Shown piece after piece: positions 38,108-47,038 of a stretch of 64,000 nt of DNA. The stretch is taken from NCBI GenBank assembly GCA_012862575.1, contig BLSF01000014.1, positions 186,001 through 250,000 on the forward strand. The letters run 5' to 3'. The translations under genes were made by a program, and so were the position numbers. The DNA comes from Parietichytrium sp. I65-24A. Its lineage: Eukaryota; Sar; Bigyra; Thraustochytrida; Thraustochytriidae. Below the pieces are notes generated by a model. It was not told the DNA's origin and made no database searches. It saw only the letters and a list, made by a program, of their open reading frames with translations. Position 1 is the first letter of the stretch. Each line of letters opens with the position of its first letter.

Positions 38108-38638
38108 ACCATCAACTGAGGCCATTCTCTGTCGCTGCTTCGTAATATTCATTGGCCGTCAGCGAGAGACGTAAGGCGACCCTGCATAGTTGCCTCAACG
38201 CAAAGTTTGTCGCAATGTGCATCATCCAAGCTGCGTCGTTATCTCTTCCGCTCATCAAACCCCTGGAGCGAAGAGCATTTTTTGCTCAGGCAGTTGGAGA
38301 CCCTTGGCATCTGACATCAACATATTAGAGTGTAAAAACAAACAAATCTGATCTAGGACAGAGGATGATATTCTACTTTCATTTTCGATTTGTAAAACTC
38401 TGCAAATTATTCGCTAGCGTAGTTGGGCTGATGCGATGGGTTCTGAGTTCACTGACGATACCAATAACGAGACGGAAAGAAAAAGAAGAATAGGTAGAAA
38501 AGAGGAAAAAAATCTATTTCGCAATTCCGCGTCTCTATTGGATAGCCTGACCTGTAAGACAGTCCCTACAGAATTCATTCCTGCCTACAGGGTTTAGTAA
38601 TAACTGTAAGACACAGCCCCCTGATAAAAAGAAAGGCG
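38108..38638. other. Spacer downstream of MED21-like gene
   Basis: About 530 bp, increasingly A+T-rich towards the tRNA gene, with purine-rich runs at about 38470-38515. No coding or RNA gene was recognised. Confidence 0.6.
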
Positions 38639-38643
38639 AAAAA
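38639..38643 (-). terminator. RNA polymerase III terminator of tRNA-Arg
   Basis: Five consecutive T on the minus strand, five bases past the tRNA discriminator base; a standard Pol III stop. Confidence 0.75.
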
Positions 38644-38648
38644 GAAAG

Positions 38649-38722
38649 TATCCTTGGCAGGATTCGAACCCGCGGCCCCCTGATTCGAAGTCAGATGCGC
38701 TGTCCAACTGCGCCACAAGGAC
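38649..38722 (-). tRNA. tRNA-Arg (anticodon TCG)
   Basis: A 74-nt cloverleaf without intron. The acceptor stem is GTCCTTG with CAAGGAT (one G-U pair at the end). The D stem is GCGC/GCGC around AGTTGGACA. The anticodon stem-loop has loop CTTCGAA, giving anticodon TCG for CGA codons. The variable loop is GGGCC, and the T stem-loop GCGGG-TTCGAAT-CCTGC has one G-U pair. The discriminator base is A; CCA is not encoded, as usual in eukaryotic nuclei. Internal A box (TGGCGCAGTTGG) and B box (GGTTCGAATCC) are present. It is the only minus-strand gene after 34 kb. Confidence 0.95.
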
Positions 38723-39051
38723 ATCTTAACCACTTGGTTGTGACATGCCTACAATACCTTGGTAACAAACCTTCCGCCCCGGGAAACTACTAAACTTTCA
38801 ACTGTCGACTTTCACGTGCTGCGAAAGCGTGAACGAGCAGGTGCTGCCCATCTCCTGAGCTAATGGCCGCCATTTGAGGTGCCTCGGTGGACAATGCCTT
38901 GCCAAGAAGGCTCTTGAGACGGTCTGACGGTAGTTTTTCGTTGTGTCGCGGCTTAGCTCGAACTTCGCCTAGCGTTGATCGCCGAAAGAGGGAGAATCGG
39001 GCCGGGACCGACGCACTTACTTATGGTCGAGCTGAATCCGAGTCAGGAGAA
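38723..39051. other. Spacer between tRNA and coiled-coil gene
   Basis: About 330 bp. The downstream gene's frame is open without ATG from 38887. No other feature was seen. Confidence 0.6.
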
Positions 39052-39996
39052 ATGTCGAGCTACAATCCGGAAAAGTATAGTATATCGCAAGGTGTGGCGC
39101 GAAGCAATGAGAAGCAGAGCGGTGTAGGAGGACCTGCGTCGGTTCTGCGGCCAGAGTTGTGTATTACGCACGCACCGACTCTGGATTATTGCTCGAGCTA
39201 TGTTCACGGTGACTTTGAGAGCACGTCGAAAGGGGCGCTTGCCAAGATCAATTCAATCTTGAATCCGGTCCAACGACAGGTGGAGCTCTTTGAATACAAC
39301 GGACTCAGCGCAGGTGGTGGGGCCAGCCGGGAAGAGCTGAAGGAGTGGTTTCGTGAAAGCTGCAAGGTGTGGCCATCGCAACTTCGCGCCCCGAGCCGGG
39401 CGGAGCGGGCTGCTAATAACAAAACCGAAAATGACGCGAGTGCGGGCAATGTGAGTGGCGTGCCGTTCGAGACTTGGTCACAGAAGAAGGCAAAAGATGC
39501 GCACTTGAAACGAATGCAGCAACAGCAGGTCGCTATTGCCGAGGCGGAGTTGAACAAAGAACTTCAAGCGAGAAACAAGCAAGCACTCGACGCTTGGAAG
39601 AAGAGAAAGTTGAAAGAAATGAAAATGGTTGCCAAGGAAAAGCGTATTGAGAGGCGCCGTCAACGCGCCGAGAAACGAGAAGCCAAGAAAAGGGCCGAGG
39701 CAGCAAGGGCCCAGTATGAGGAACAGCTTGCGGAGAGGCAAAGGCTCAAGCTCGAGGAGGTCTCTAAGGAAGCTAGGGAAACGAAGCGGACCTCGACTGA
39801 AGATGCCGAGAAAAAAGCAAAGGAAAACTTGGAGGCATTTCAAAAGTGGAAGGCCAAGAAGAGCCAGGAAAGCCGACTGGAAGCTAAAAATTTGCAGCGA
39901 ATAGAGCAGATCAGAGAAGGGTTACGAGAAAAGGAGCGGGCCGATCGTTGGGCGAAAAATGATCTGGTCTTGAGCTATTCGTGCCGGCGGAAATAG
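39052..39996 (+). CDS. CCDC34-like coiled-coil protein
   Basis: Predicted 314 residues. The N-terminal third is of mixed composition (MSSYNPEKYSISQGVARSNE); the rest is a highly charged Lys/Glu/Arg-rich coiled coil. Three spaced Trp-Lys motifs, PFETWSQKKAK, ALDAWKKRKLKE and AFQKWKAKKSQE, are typical of the CCDC34/MAP9-type domain, whose animal members bind microtubules or act at centrosomes and flagella. The ATG at 39052 is the first in-frame ATG; the frame is open 55 codons further upstream without one. The function here is unknown; a cytoskeletal role is inferred from the family. Low-complexity coiled coils can imitate this family. Confidence 0.65.
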   Translation: MSSYNPEKYSISQGVARSNEKQSGVGGPASVLRPELCITHAPTLDYCSSYVHGDFESTSKGALAKINSILNPVQRQVELFEYNGLSAGGGASREELKEWFRESCKVWPSQLRAPSRAERAANNKTENDASAGNVSGVPFETWSQKKAKDAHLKRMQQQQVAIAEAELNKELQARNKQALDAWKKRKLKEMKMVAKEKRIERRRQRAEKREAKKRAEAARAQYEEQLAERQRLKLEEVSKEARETKRTSTEDAEKKAKENLEAFQKWKAKKSQESRLEAKNLQRIEQIREGLREKERADRWAKNDLVLSYSCRRK

Positions 39997-40751
39997 ACCA
40001 GAATTGCGTTCATCTTACTCTCTACTGGTCGGTACATCTTGCGAGTGCTTGTGCTTGTTGTCATTCCATGTGTAGACAGACGTCTCCGGCTCTTTCGCTT
40101 CGCTTCGCCAAAGGCGGAATTGACGAGTTCTAGTCCTGTTCGTTCAATGAAAGTGCATCCAGCGTGGAGCTCCGGCTCTGAAAGAAAGAAAAGACATCGG
40201 GACTTTGCACACCCTCAACGTCTTCCCTTCCACTCCGAAAAGCGCCCTGATTCACTGCTAAGCTTATGGCGCAGTATTTGTACACGCGCATACAGTCCCG
40301 TAGAAATTCTCGATAGCCTATGATAGGCTTCTATTCTACTTTCGTCTCTCTCGAAGCGCACACCTTCCCATCTTCCATTCTCCGTCAACGCCTAGAACTG
40401 AGAGCTAAGCGACGCTTTTCCAGCGCTAGCCCGCCAGTAGGCCTGGCCCGATTTTATCCGGGGCGGGTAGACAATGCTGTAGTGTGGACGGAAGGGAAGA
40501 AACAGCAGAAACAGCGCAGTTTTGGCCATTTTTTGGCTCGCCCAAAAATGGGAGGGAGAGCCCTCAAGCAGAACTTCGAATGCGCAAAGGCAAGGGGCAA
40601 GGGACTGGTTGTCTATACGCAGTGCGAGTAAGAGCGTCCGAAGTGCTGACGTGCTGACGGCTTGTGCTTTGTACTTTGTACTTTGTGTGCTTTGTGTTTG
40701 GTCAAGCGGGGCTGCGGAGGCGGAAAGCGGAGGTGGTGAGGTGAGGGGAAA
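39997..40751. other. Spacer upstream of first amine oxidase
   Basis: About 755 bp. A 7-bp CTTTGTA-type repeat lies at 40664-40700, ending about 50 bp before the amine oxidase ATG. The rest shows no recognisable gene or element. Confidence 0.6.
40664..40700. repeat. CTTTGTA short tandem repeat
   Basis: About four imperfect 7-bp units in the presumed leader of the first amine oxidase gene. Confidence 0.8.
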
Positions 40752-42236
40752 ATGACAGGTGCAGCGATTAAAGACGCGCCGCGGAACGCGGGCCCTGCGG
40801 AGAAAAAGTCCAGAGACCGCAGGCCAGTGGTGAAGGTCGGAGGTTTCATGTGCTGCGGAGGGATTGTGGCACCCACGGCAGATGTGGTGATCGTCGGGGC
40901 GGGATTTGCAGGGGCATATGTGGCATACGAGCTGAGAAAGTGCAGGCCGGATCTGGAGGTGGTGATTTTGGAGAAGGAGGTGTCCGTCGGCGGCAGGTTG
41001 TTCTCGGACGACAACGATCCCGATAATACCACCAATAAGGATGAGCTTGGTGGAATGCGAATCTTCCCTTCCAAGCAAAAAAATGTAGCAGATCTCCTCA
41101 CCGAGCTTGGGTTGCACCTGGTGCCGATCCCTCTCAAGGATAAAAAGAACTGGTTCTACGAAGATGGGATGCGAGTTCGCAAATCTGATCACCGTATCAA
41201 TGGAAAAACCCCGCGCGAGCTCATCAAGGCTTGCAGAGAAAAGTTTGAAGCGGCCCTACCGGAACAAGCCAAGTTGCCTCCCATGGAGTGCCCCGAAATG
41301 CGGCGCCTGAGCCTGCGCGAGTTTCTCGTGAAGTACGGCGCCACAGAGGATGAGGTAAAGAAGTGGTTCACTTACAGTGGCTACGATATTTTCTCCAGTC
41401 CCCAAGTGCAAGCAAGCATTTTCTTCCACGAAGGGGACATGTACGACTCGAAATTGGATAATGACCAGAAGTACGTGCAGGAAGGTTATCAAATCGCTGT
41501 GCAGCGGATGGTTGAAATGTCCAAAGCCAAACTCGAGCTAGAGTGCAAAGTAGAAAGCCTGACTCGCCATTCGAGTGGGTGGACTAAAGTCGCCTACAGA
41601 AATGAAAGCGGCCAGCAGTGCGTGATTGCTGCAAAGCACGTTGTATGCGGCCTGCCACATGATGCCATGACACAATTGTTTCAGAAATCCAATGCAGTAT
41701 CTGCGAAGCGCAAGGAAGCAGCCAGAGAAAAGGTGATCATCGTCCCGCTCTTTAAATGCTTCCTGGAGTGGGAGCGTCACGGCGACGATCAGCAGTGGTG
41801 GGAGAAGCACGGATTTCTGGCGGGCAAATCCACGACGGACTTGCACGTGCGTCAAATACATTATTATGACCATGAGGATATCCTTGTGTACAATTCTGGC
41901 AAGTTCGCCGTTCACTGGGACAAGGAATTTACGAAAGACCCCATCAAAGCCGCACAAGAAATGTTTGCTCAAATCAAACAGGTCCACGGCATGGATGATA
42001 TCCCGGAACCCGACTGGAGCTCAACTATTTTCAAATTTTGGGTCAATGGCTCCCACAAGTGGAAAAAAGGTGTCAACATTGCAAGCTCCATCCGCGAGAT
42101 CTGCGATGGAAGTTTGGATCGCTCGAACGTGCATTGTGCTGGGGATGCGTACAGCTCCCACCAAGGCTGGACCGCGGGGTGCGTGGAGACCGGTAAGATT
42201 GCACTCGAGGCCATTTTGAAGAAAGACTCCTTGTGA
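40752..42236 (+). CDS. Flavin amine oxidase, L-amino-acid-oxidase-like (copy 1)
   Basis: Predicted 494-residue FAD-dependent amine oxidase. The Rossmann motif DVVIVGAGFAGAYVAYEL is near residues 44-61, followed by EKEVSVGGRLFSDDND (ribose-binding Glu plus GGR). ELGGMRIFP near residue 100 resembles the GAMR/GGMR motif of L-amino acid oxidases, where Arg holds the substrate carboxylate. The C-terminal FAD motif is CAGDAYSSHQGWTAGCVETG. This suggests oxidative deamination of an amino acid or amine with H2O2 and ammonia as products; the substrate is unknown. The N terminus (about 40 residues, with MCCGG) has no clear targeting signal. A paralogue starts 2.7 kb downstream on the same strand, sharing TNKDELGGMR, SGYDIF and HYYD. 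Confidence 0.85.
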   Translation: MTGAAIKDAPRNAGPAEKKSRDRRPVVKVGGFMCCGGIVAPTADVVIVGAGFAGAYVAYELRKCRPDLEVVILEKEVSVGGRLFSDDNDPDNTTNKDELGGMRIFPSKQKNVADLLTELGLHLVPIPLKDKKNWFYEDGMRVRKSDHRINGKTPRELIKACREKFEAALPEQAKLPPMECPEMRRLSLREFLVKYGATEDEVKKWFTYSGYDIFSSPQVQASIFFHEGDMYDSKLDNDQKYVQEGYQIAVQRMVEMSKAKLELECKVESLTRHSSGWTKVAYRNESGQQCVIAAKHVVCGLPHDAMTQLFQKSNAVSAKRKEAAREKVIIVPLFKCFLEWERHGDDQQWWEKHGFLAGKSTTDLHVRQIHYYDHEDILVYNSGKFAVHWDKEFTKDPIKAAQEMFAQIKQVHGMDDIPEPDWSSTIFKFWVNGSHKWKKGVNIASSIREICDGSLDRSNVHCAGDAYSSHQGWTAGCVETGKIALEAILKKDSL

Positions 42237-43458
42237 GTCGATTCATAATTTATCCCATACCGTACTTTTGTGTTTCATCGTTCAAAAACTTTTACATCTC
42301 TTCACCCACCCTCGCGCTTTTGCCCACTTCCCGCTATTGGGCTGCGATACTCGTCCTTTGCTTTGTAGAAATCTTTCCACTTTCCACTTTCCACTCTCCG
42401 AGTCCCTTTGAAGAAAAGCTCGAATTGCAAAGGATAGCAATGAATGCGTTCCACCATTCGAGTGTCTCTGCTACTTCCTGGCTTCGGAAAGTTTCATCGA
42501 ATAAGAAACCATGAAAAACCCGAACCAAAAGGTTAGAGTTTTGGTTAGTTAAACCATAATATCCAACTGCAACTTTTGCATCGCCAGCCGAGGAACTTAA
42601 GGTAACAATACGCCGAAGCTTACCAGATAGTTCTTCTCTACCCCCCAAGGCCGCGTCTTTGCTCTTATAACCGCAGTTATTTAGGGTCATACGAAACACT
42701 ATACAACTAAATTCGGAGTAGTCCAGTTTACCAAAGGTGTGCACTTTGTTATCTGTGGCTACGCGAAGAAGGTAGCTTGAAGAGAGAGGCTGTGAGGGAG
42801 GGTCCCTCCCTCGCTCACATCGCTGACTTCGCTGACACAGAAATTACCAAAGAGATACTAGCTAGCACTCGGCAACTGGCACCATTACCTCAGCTGTCCA
42901 AGAACAAGCGTGAGGCCAGAACGCGGTCTTGCTATGTTTTGCTCTCAATCACTGATGACAAGGTATTTTTTTCTGTATTTTCTTTCTCTATCTTTTAGTT
43001 AAAATCAACTGTAAAAACGTTGGGTAGTTAGCAGGAAATGTCTGACTGTGAAGCTGAACACGTTGTTCAAGGCGCAGCGGTTACTTTTTACAGAATTCAG
43101 TCCAAAATAGTAAAAGTTCGATAATCTGGGAAGGAGGGATGTGCAAAGGATTTTTTTCCTTTCTGACTGTGAATCCAAGTCCCTCCTCCTCTGGTCTTAC
43201 CTTTGTAACGAATGGTTGGCAGCTAGCTGGAAAGTAATAATATTAACTCCAAGTCCACGCATGCGACGGAGGGGTCGCCAGCGCAAGAAGCCAAAGCACC
43301 AATCCTATTAGTGCAGTCGCAGCACAGCTGAGGCATATGCCCTACATGCACTACATGCACATGCACAAGCACTCTTTGTTTCTCTGTTTCTTTGCCTCTG
43401 AATGTCGCTGGTAGAGTGGCTGGGCTTTGGATAGTTGGCCGCTTTTGGACGTGCACAG

Positions 43459-43516
43459 GTTTTTTGTTTTGTTTTGTTTTGTTAAGTTATGTTTTGTTTC
43501 ATTTCATTTCATTTCG
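43459..43516. repeat. (TTTTG)n / (ATTTC)n pentanucleotide repeats
   Basis: About five TTTTG units, a short interruption, then about four ATTTC units. Confidence 0.85.
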
Positions 43517-43530
43517 TTCTGGGCTCTCTG

Positions 43531-43569
43531 GAAGGCCTGCACGAGTGGAAGGCCTGCACGAGTGGATGG
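43531..43569 (+). repeat. 19-bp tandem duplication
   Basis: GGAAGGCCTGCACGAGTGG occurs twice, the copies overlapping at their shared GG junction. Confidence 0.85.
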
Positions 43570-44594
43570 ATGGATTGCGATCGTTGCTAGTTGCTCAGTT
43601 TGCTCAGCGTCTGACCCTGACACCACTGAGACCACTGAGACTCGTAAAATGCGTGAGTGCAGTCGCAGGCTGACTTGGACAATGAGAGAGAGTACAGAGA
43701 GTACAGTGAGAAAGCTAGCTAGAGCTAGCCTGCAAGCGGTTCGTGAAAGAGCCACAAGCGGCGAAAGTTTCCCTAAGGTTGGGGCGCTTCTTGAGCGTTC
43801 GAGCTCTCGACGCGCGTAAGAGGCATTTGTGAAAACGTAGCAAGCAACTGTAGTCAGAGCGCGCAAGGAAAGTAAAGGAAAGTTGCCAAAAGTGCAATCA
43901 CGTTGGTGCTGGTAGTTCAATGAACATAGCAGTTACAAGCGTATAGGGACAGAGGGTTGGCAGCGTGCGCACGTGGGTCCAATAGCACTGCGTGGTATGA
44001 TAGGCTCACAAGCTTGCACATAGAAGAGAGAACGCGCTTTCAGGCAAACTGGTAAGAGAGGAGAAGAAAGAGTGGAAAAAGGGAAAAGGAGCGAGGGATA
44101 CGGAGTGTCCGAGTGAGCTGGTGGTGGAGTGAGTGGCTACGAGAAGGGTGCACGCGTGCACCAAGCCCAGTGTGGTGGATTTTGTGTGGTGGGTACAGTA
44201 CTCGTATCTGGTCTCTCCCAGTTGTTCCGTGCAACTTTTTGGCTTGGTGCCGCTGCAATTCATCAACGTTTGTGTGTTTGTGTCTTTCGGGTGGACTTTT
44301 GAACGAGTGTCCTGCCAGTTTGCCCTGTAGTAGGCATTCGCCTACTTGCGAGACGGAAGTGCGTATTCGCACGGCAAGAGCAGGTGCTGCGTCTCGCCAG
44401 CGCTGACGGCCATAAATTTGTGCGAATTTGTCGTCCAGGGACGGAGGGCTGAGTTGGCTGATCGCAATCACGGCATCTTTTGATTGGATTTGATTGTGTA
44501 GACTCGCTTCTGGAGCAGAGTTGAGACCGTCCAATTCCGCTGTCCGCAGAGATTGCACGCCACAAGCGCGTGTGAAGGTCGCCTGGAGGAAGAG

Positions 44595-44866
44595 CGCCGC
44601 CGCTCAGTTCTAGGCTGTCCTTCAAAGTTGTGGTCGAGAAGCAGACCGAACCTGCTACCGTGGAGCACTGGGCCGTCAAGAGCGTGGTATCTTCCATCGT
44701 CTCCCGATTTCGCAGTTTTTTTTTGAAAACAAAAAATCGCCGCCGCTCAATTCCTCTAGTTCAAGGGTCGATAAGAAGACCGAACCTGCTACCTTGAGCA
44801 CTGGTCCGTCAAGAGCGTGACATCTTCCACCGTCTCTCGATTTCGCAGTTTCTTTTGGAGAAGTGC
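44595..44866 (+). repeat. 143-bp tandem duplication in amine oxidase 2 leader
   Basis: Two copies, 44595-44737 and 44738-44866, both beginning CGCCGCCGCTCA and sharing AGACCGAACCTGCTACC, GTCAAGAGCGTG and GATTTCGCAGTTT. They are diverged by substitutions and small indels. The second copy ends about 110 bp before the ATG of the second amine oxidase, so both probably lie in its promoter or 5' untranslated region. Confidence 0.9.
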
Positions 44867-44974
44867 AGCAGGCGCCAACATTGCTGTGGTGAATTGGGGA
44901 GGTACCGAGTACGAAACCTAGTATCTTTCAGACCCTTTTCTCGATAACGCTGATCTCGACAACCATCAAGAGAG

Positions 44975-47038
44975 ATGCTCGGCCCAGAAGCATGGATGAA
45001 CCGCGAGAAGAAGCGCAAGGAGCAAGAGCGCAGCGCGTTGCAAGCAGCCAAGGAATTATGGAGGCGACCTCTCTACAGCGCAAAGAATACCGAGAAAAGC
45101 AAGGCTGACAAGCACAAATCGAAGGCGAGGAGGGCCGCAAAGGCTGCTGAAGAAGGCATGAGGAAGCCCGCGTACAAAGGCGGGTGGGAACGCAAGAGCT
45201 TGTATTACCCTTTCATCCGCCAGAAAGAAAAGGAACAACTCGCCAAGTCTCAGTCCGAGTCCAAACTTCACAAGCCCGCCTTTACTGGCCTGGAGCGCAA
45301 GTCTCTATTTCGCACTACGCGCCAGAAAGAAGCGGAGCGGAAGGCTCGCAAGGAAGCCGAGGACGCGCTTCGCAAGCCAAAGTTCAATGGAGGATGGGAC
45401 AGGAAGTCCCTATACTACCCAATGTCGAAGCTGAAATTCAAGGAGCAAAAGGCGATGGTAGACATGAAAGAGCTGCACCAGCACCCTCTTTTCAATGGTC
45501 TCGATCGCCAAACGACGATTGCTCTCGCTCGACAAAAGGAGGGCGCTGCAATCATGAAGAAGCTTTCCAAGCGCCTTTCGCGCAAAATCTTTGGCTCCAA
45601 GTCTCCCTTCTCCAGCAGTAGCAGTAGCAGCACATCCACAGATATGCTTTTTCCGGCGTTGGATGTTCCGGATCAGGTGGACGTCTGCATCGTTGGCGCC
45701 GGATTCGGAGGCGCTTATGCTGCTTATGAAATCTCGAAAAATTTCCCAACCGCCTGTGTTGCCGTTTTGGAACAAGAGGCGGACTGCGGTGGCCGACTCC
45801 TCTCCAGCGATAACGACGCTGAGAATTTCACGAACAAGGACGAGCTCGGGGGAATGAGACTTTTTGAGGAAAAGCACCACATGGTAGCTGTTCTCGTGCG
45901 CGAGCTCGGGCTACATTTGGAACCGGTAAGACTAGAGGACGCTAGGAACTTGTACTTTGCGCACGGAAAGACCACCCGCAGGAGCGAGTTCCACGTCGAT
46001 GGCCGCAGTCCGCAGCAGATGGTCCAAGATTGCATTGACAACTACTACGCGCAGCACCCGGAGGACAAGGACAAGGACCCTCTGGAGTGCGAAGAGTTGA
46101 TCGAGAGCAACACTGCTGAGTTCTTGAGTAAATATGGAGCATCGGAGAAGGAAATCGAAGAGTTTTTCACATTCTCCGGTTATGACATTTTCACAGACTC
46201 AGACGTGCAAGTAGCTTCCTTCATCAAAGAAGGCGACCTTTACGGAGCAAAGCATGATGCCGACCAACGATATGTACGGGAGGGCTACCAGGAAGTCGTC
46301 CGCCGGATGCTTTCCAGGAGCAACGCGTTCGTTTCCTACCTTGCCAAGGTGGTTGGCGTCGAGGACAGCGAGCAAGAAGGTGTTCGGACTGTAGTTTTCA
46401 CTAAGGATGGCGAGGAACGCAGAATTAGTGCCAAGCACGTCATCATGTGCCTCCCGCACGACGCGCTTTGCTCTTTGCTAAAGTCCGTGTCTGTCATGGG
46501 GGATAGCCGCAAAGAAGAAGTCGAGGATTCCGTGAGGGAGATTCCCCTTTTTAAGGTATTTCTAGAGTGGAATGAGCATCGGCGTATGCAGCAGTGGTGG
46601 ATGGAAAAAGGCTTTCGGTACGGCAAGTCAACAACCGATCTTAACATTCGCCAGCTTCATTACTATGACAATGAAGACTTGCTCGTTTACTGCTCGGGAA
46701 AGTACGCCGAGTACTGGAACGAGCGCTTTTCCGAGGACCCGGATGCCGCGATGGCTGAGGTGTTTGGCGAAATCAAAGAGGTCCATGGCGACAGTGAGAT
46801 TCCGGAGCCTGACTACAAGGCTAGCGTCTTTCGCTATTGGCCGAGCGGGTCCCACAAGTGGAAGGTCTCTAAGCAAGTCCCGACAATTATGCCGCGTATC
46901 ACGGACGGTACCTTGGACGCCTCGAACGTTCACATTGCTGGTGATGCCATGTCGACCCACCAAGGCTGGACCATGGGATGCATTGAGACTGTCAATCTGG
47001 TGCTCAATAGCATCAAGCCTGACCTGCAGCAGGCTTGA
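44975..47038 (+). CDS. Flavin amine oxidase fused to basic N-terminal repeat domain (copy 2)
   Basis: Predicted 687 residues. Residues 1-200 form a Lys/Arg-rich domain of about five ~35-residue repeats starting near 31, 64, 100, 134 and 170. The best units read KPAYKGGWERKSLYYP and KPKFNGGWDRKSLYYP, alternating with the shorter KPAFTGLERKSLF and HPLFNGLDRQT. A Ser-rich linker (about 209-222) leads into the amine oxidase, with DVCIVGAGFGGAYAAYEI at about 236-253, GGRLLSSDND, ELGGMRLF near residue 290 and the C-terminal AGDAMSTHQGWTMGCIET. The catalytic part parallels copy 1 throughout. The repeat domain is unfamiliar to me; its charge suggests binding to nucleic acid, polyanionic polysaccharide or cytoskeleton. 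The ATG at 44975 is taken; an ATG at codon 8 is also possible. Confidence 0.85.
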   Translation: MLGPEAWMNREKKRKEQERSALQAAKELWRRPLYSAKNTEKSKADKHKSKARRAAKAAEEGMRKPAYKGGWERKSLYYPFIRQKEKEQLAKSQSESKLHKPAFTGLERKSLFRTTRQKEAERKARKEAEDALRKPKFNGGWDRKSLYYPMSKLKFKEQKAMVDMKELHQHPLFNGLDRQTTIALARQKEGAAIMKKLSKRLSRKIFGSKSPFSSSSSSSTSTDMLFPALDVPDQVDVCIVGAGFGGAYAAYEISKNFPTACVAVLEQEADCGGRLLSSDNDAENFTNKDELGGMRLFEEKHHMVAVLVRELGLHLEPVRLEDARNLYFAHGKTTRRSEFHVDGRSPQQMVQDCIDNYYAQHPEDKDKDPLECEELIESNTAEFLSKYGASEKEIEEFFTFSGYDIFTDSDVQVASFIKEGDLYGAKHDADQRYVREGYQEVVRRMLSRSNAFVSYLAKVVGVEDSEQEGVRTVVFTKDGEERRISAKHVIMCLPHDALCSLLKSVSVMGDSRKEEVEDSVREIPLFKVFLEWNEHRRMQQWWMEKGFRYGKSTTDLNIRQLHYYDNEDLLVYCSGKYAEYWNERFSEDPDAAMAEVFGEIKEVHGDSEIPEPDYKASVFRYWPSGSHKWKVSKQVPTIMPRITDGTLDASNVHIAGDAMSTHQGWTMGCIETVNLVLNSIKPDLQQA

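Larger units (their letters stand above)
42237..44594. other. Spacer between the two amine oxidase genes
   Basis: About 2.4 kb without a supported gene. An A+T-rich patch at about 42500-42745 includes AACCAAAAGGTTAGAGTTTTGGTT, itself an imperfect hairpin, and leaves a 136-codon minus-strand frame open with no family resemblance. Repeats are (TTTTG)n and (ATTTC)n at 43459-43516 and a 19-bp duplication at 43531-43569. Short CTAGCTAG palindromes are scattered through it. It may contain decayed sequence. Confidence 0.5.

Noticed and set aside
40392-41192. 266-codon frame antisense to the first amine oxidase
   Set aside because: It overlaps the amine oxidase start and its leader on the opposite strand and has no motif; a shadow of coding DNA with few stops in that phase.
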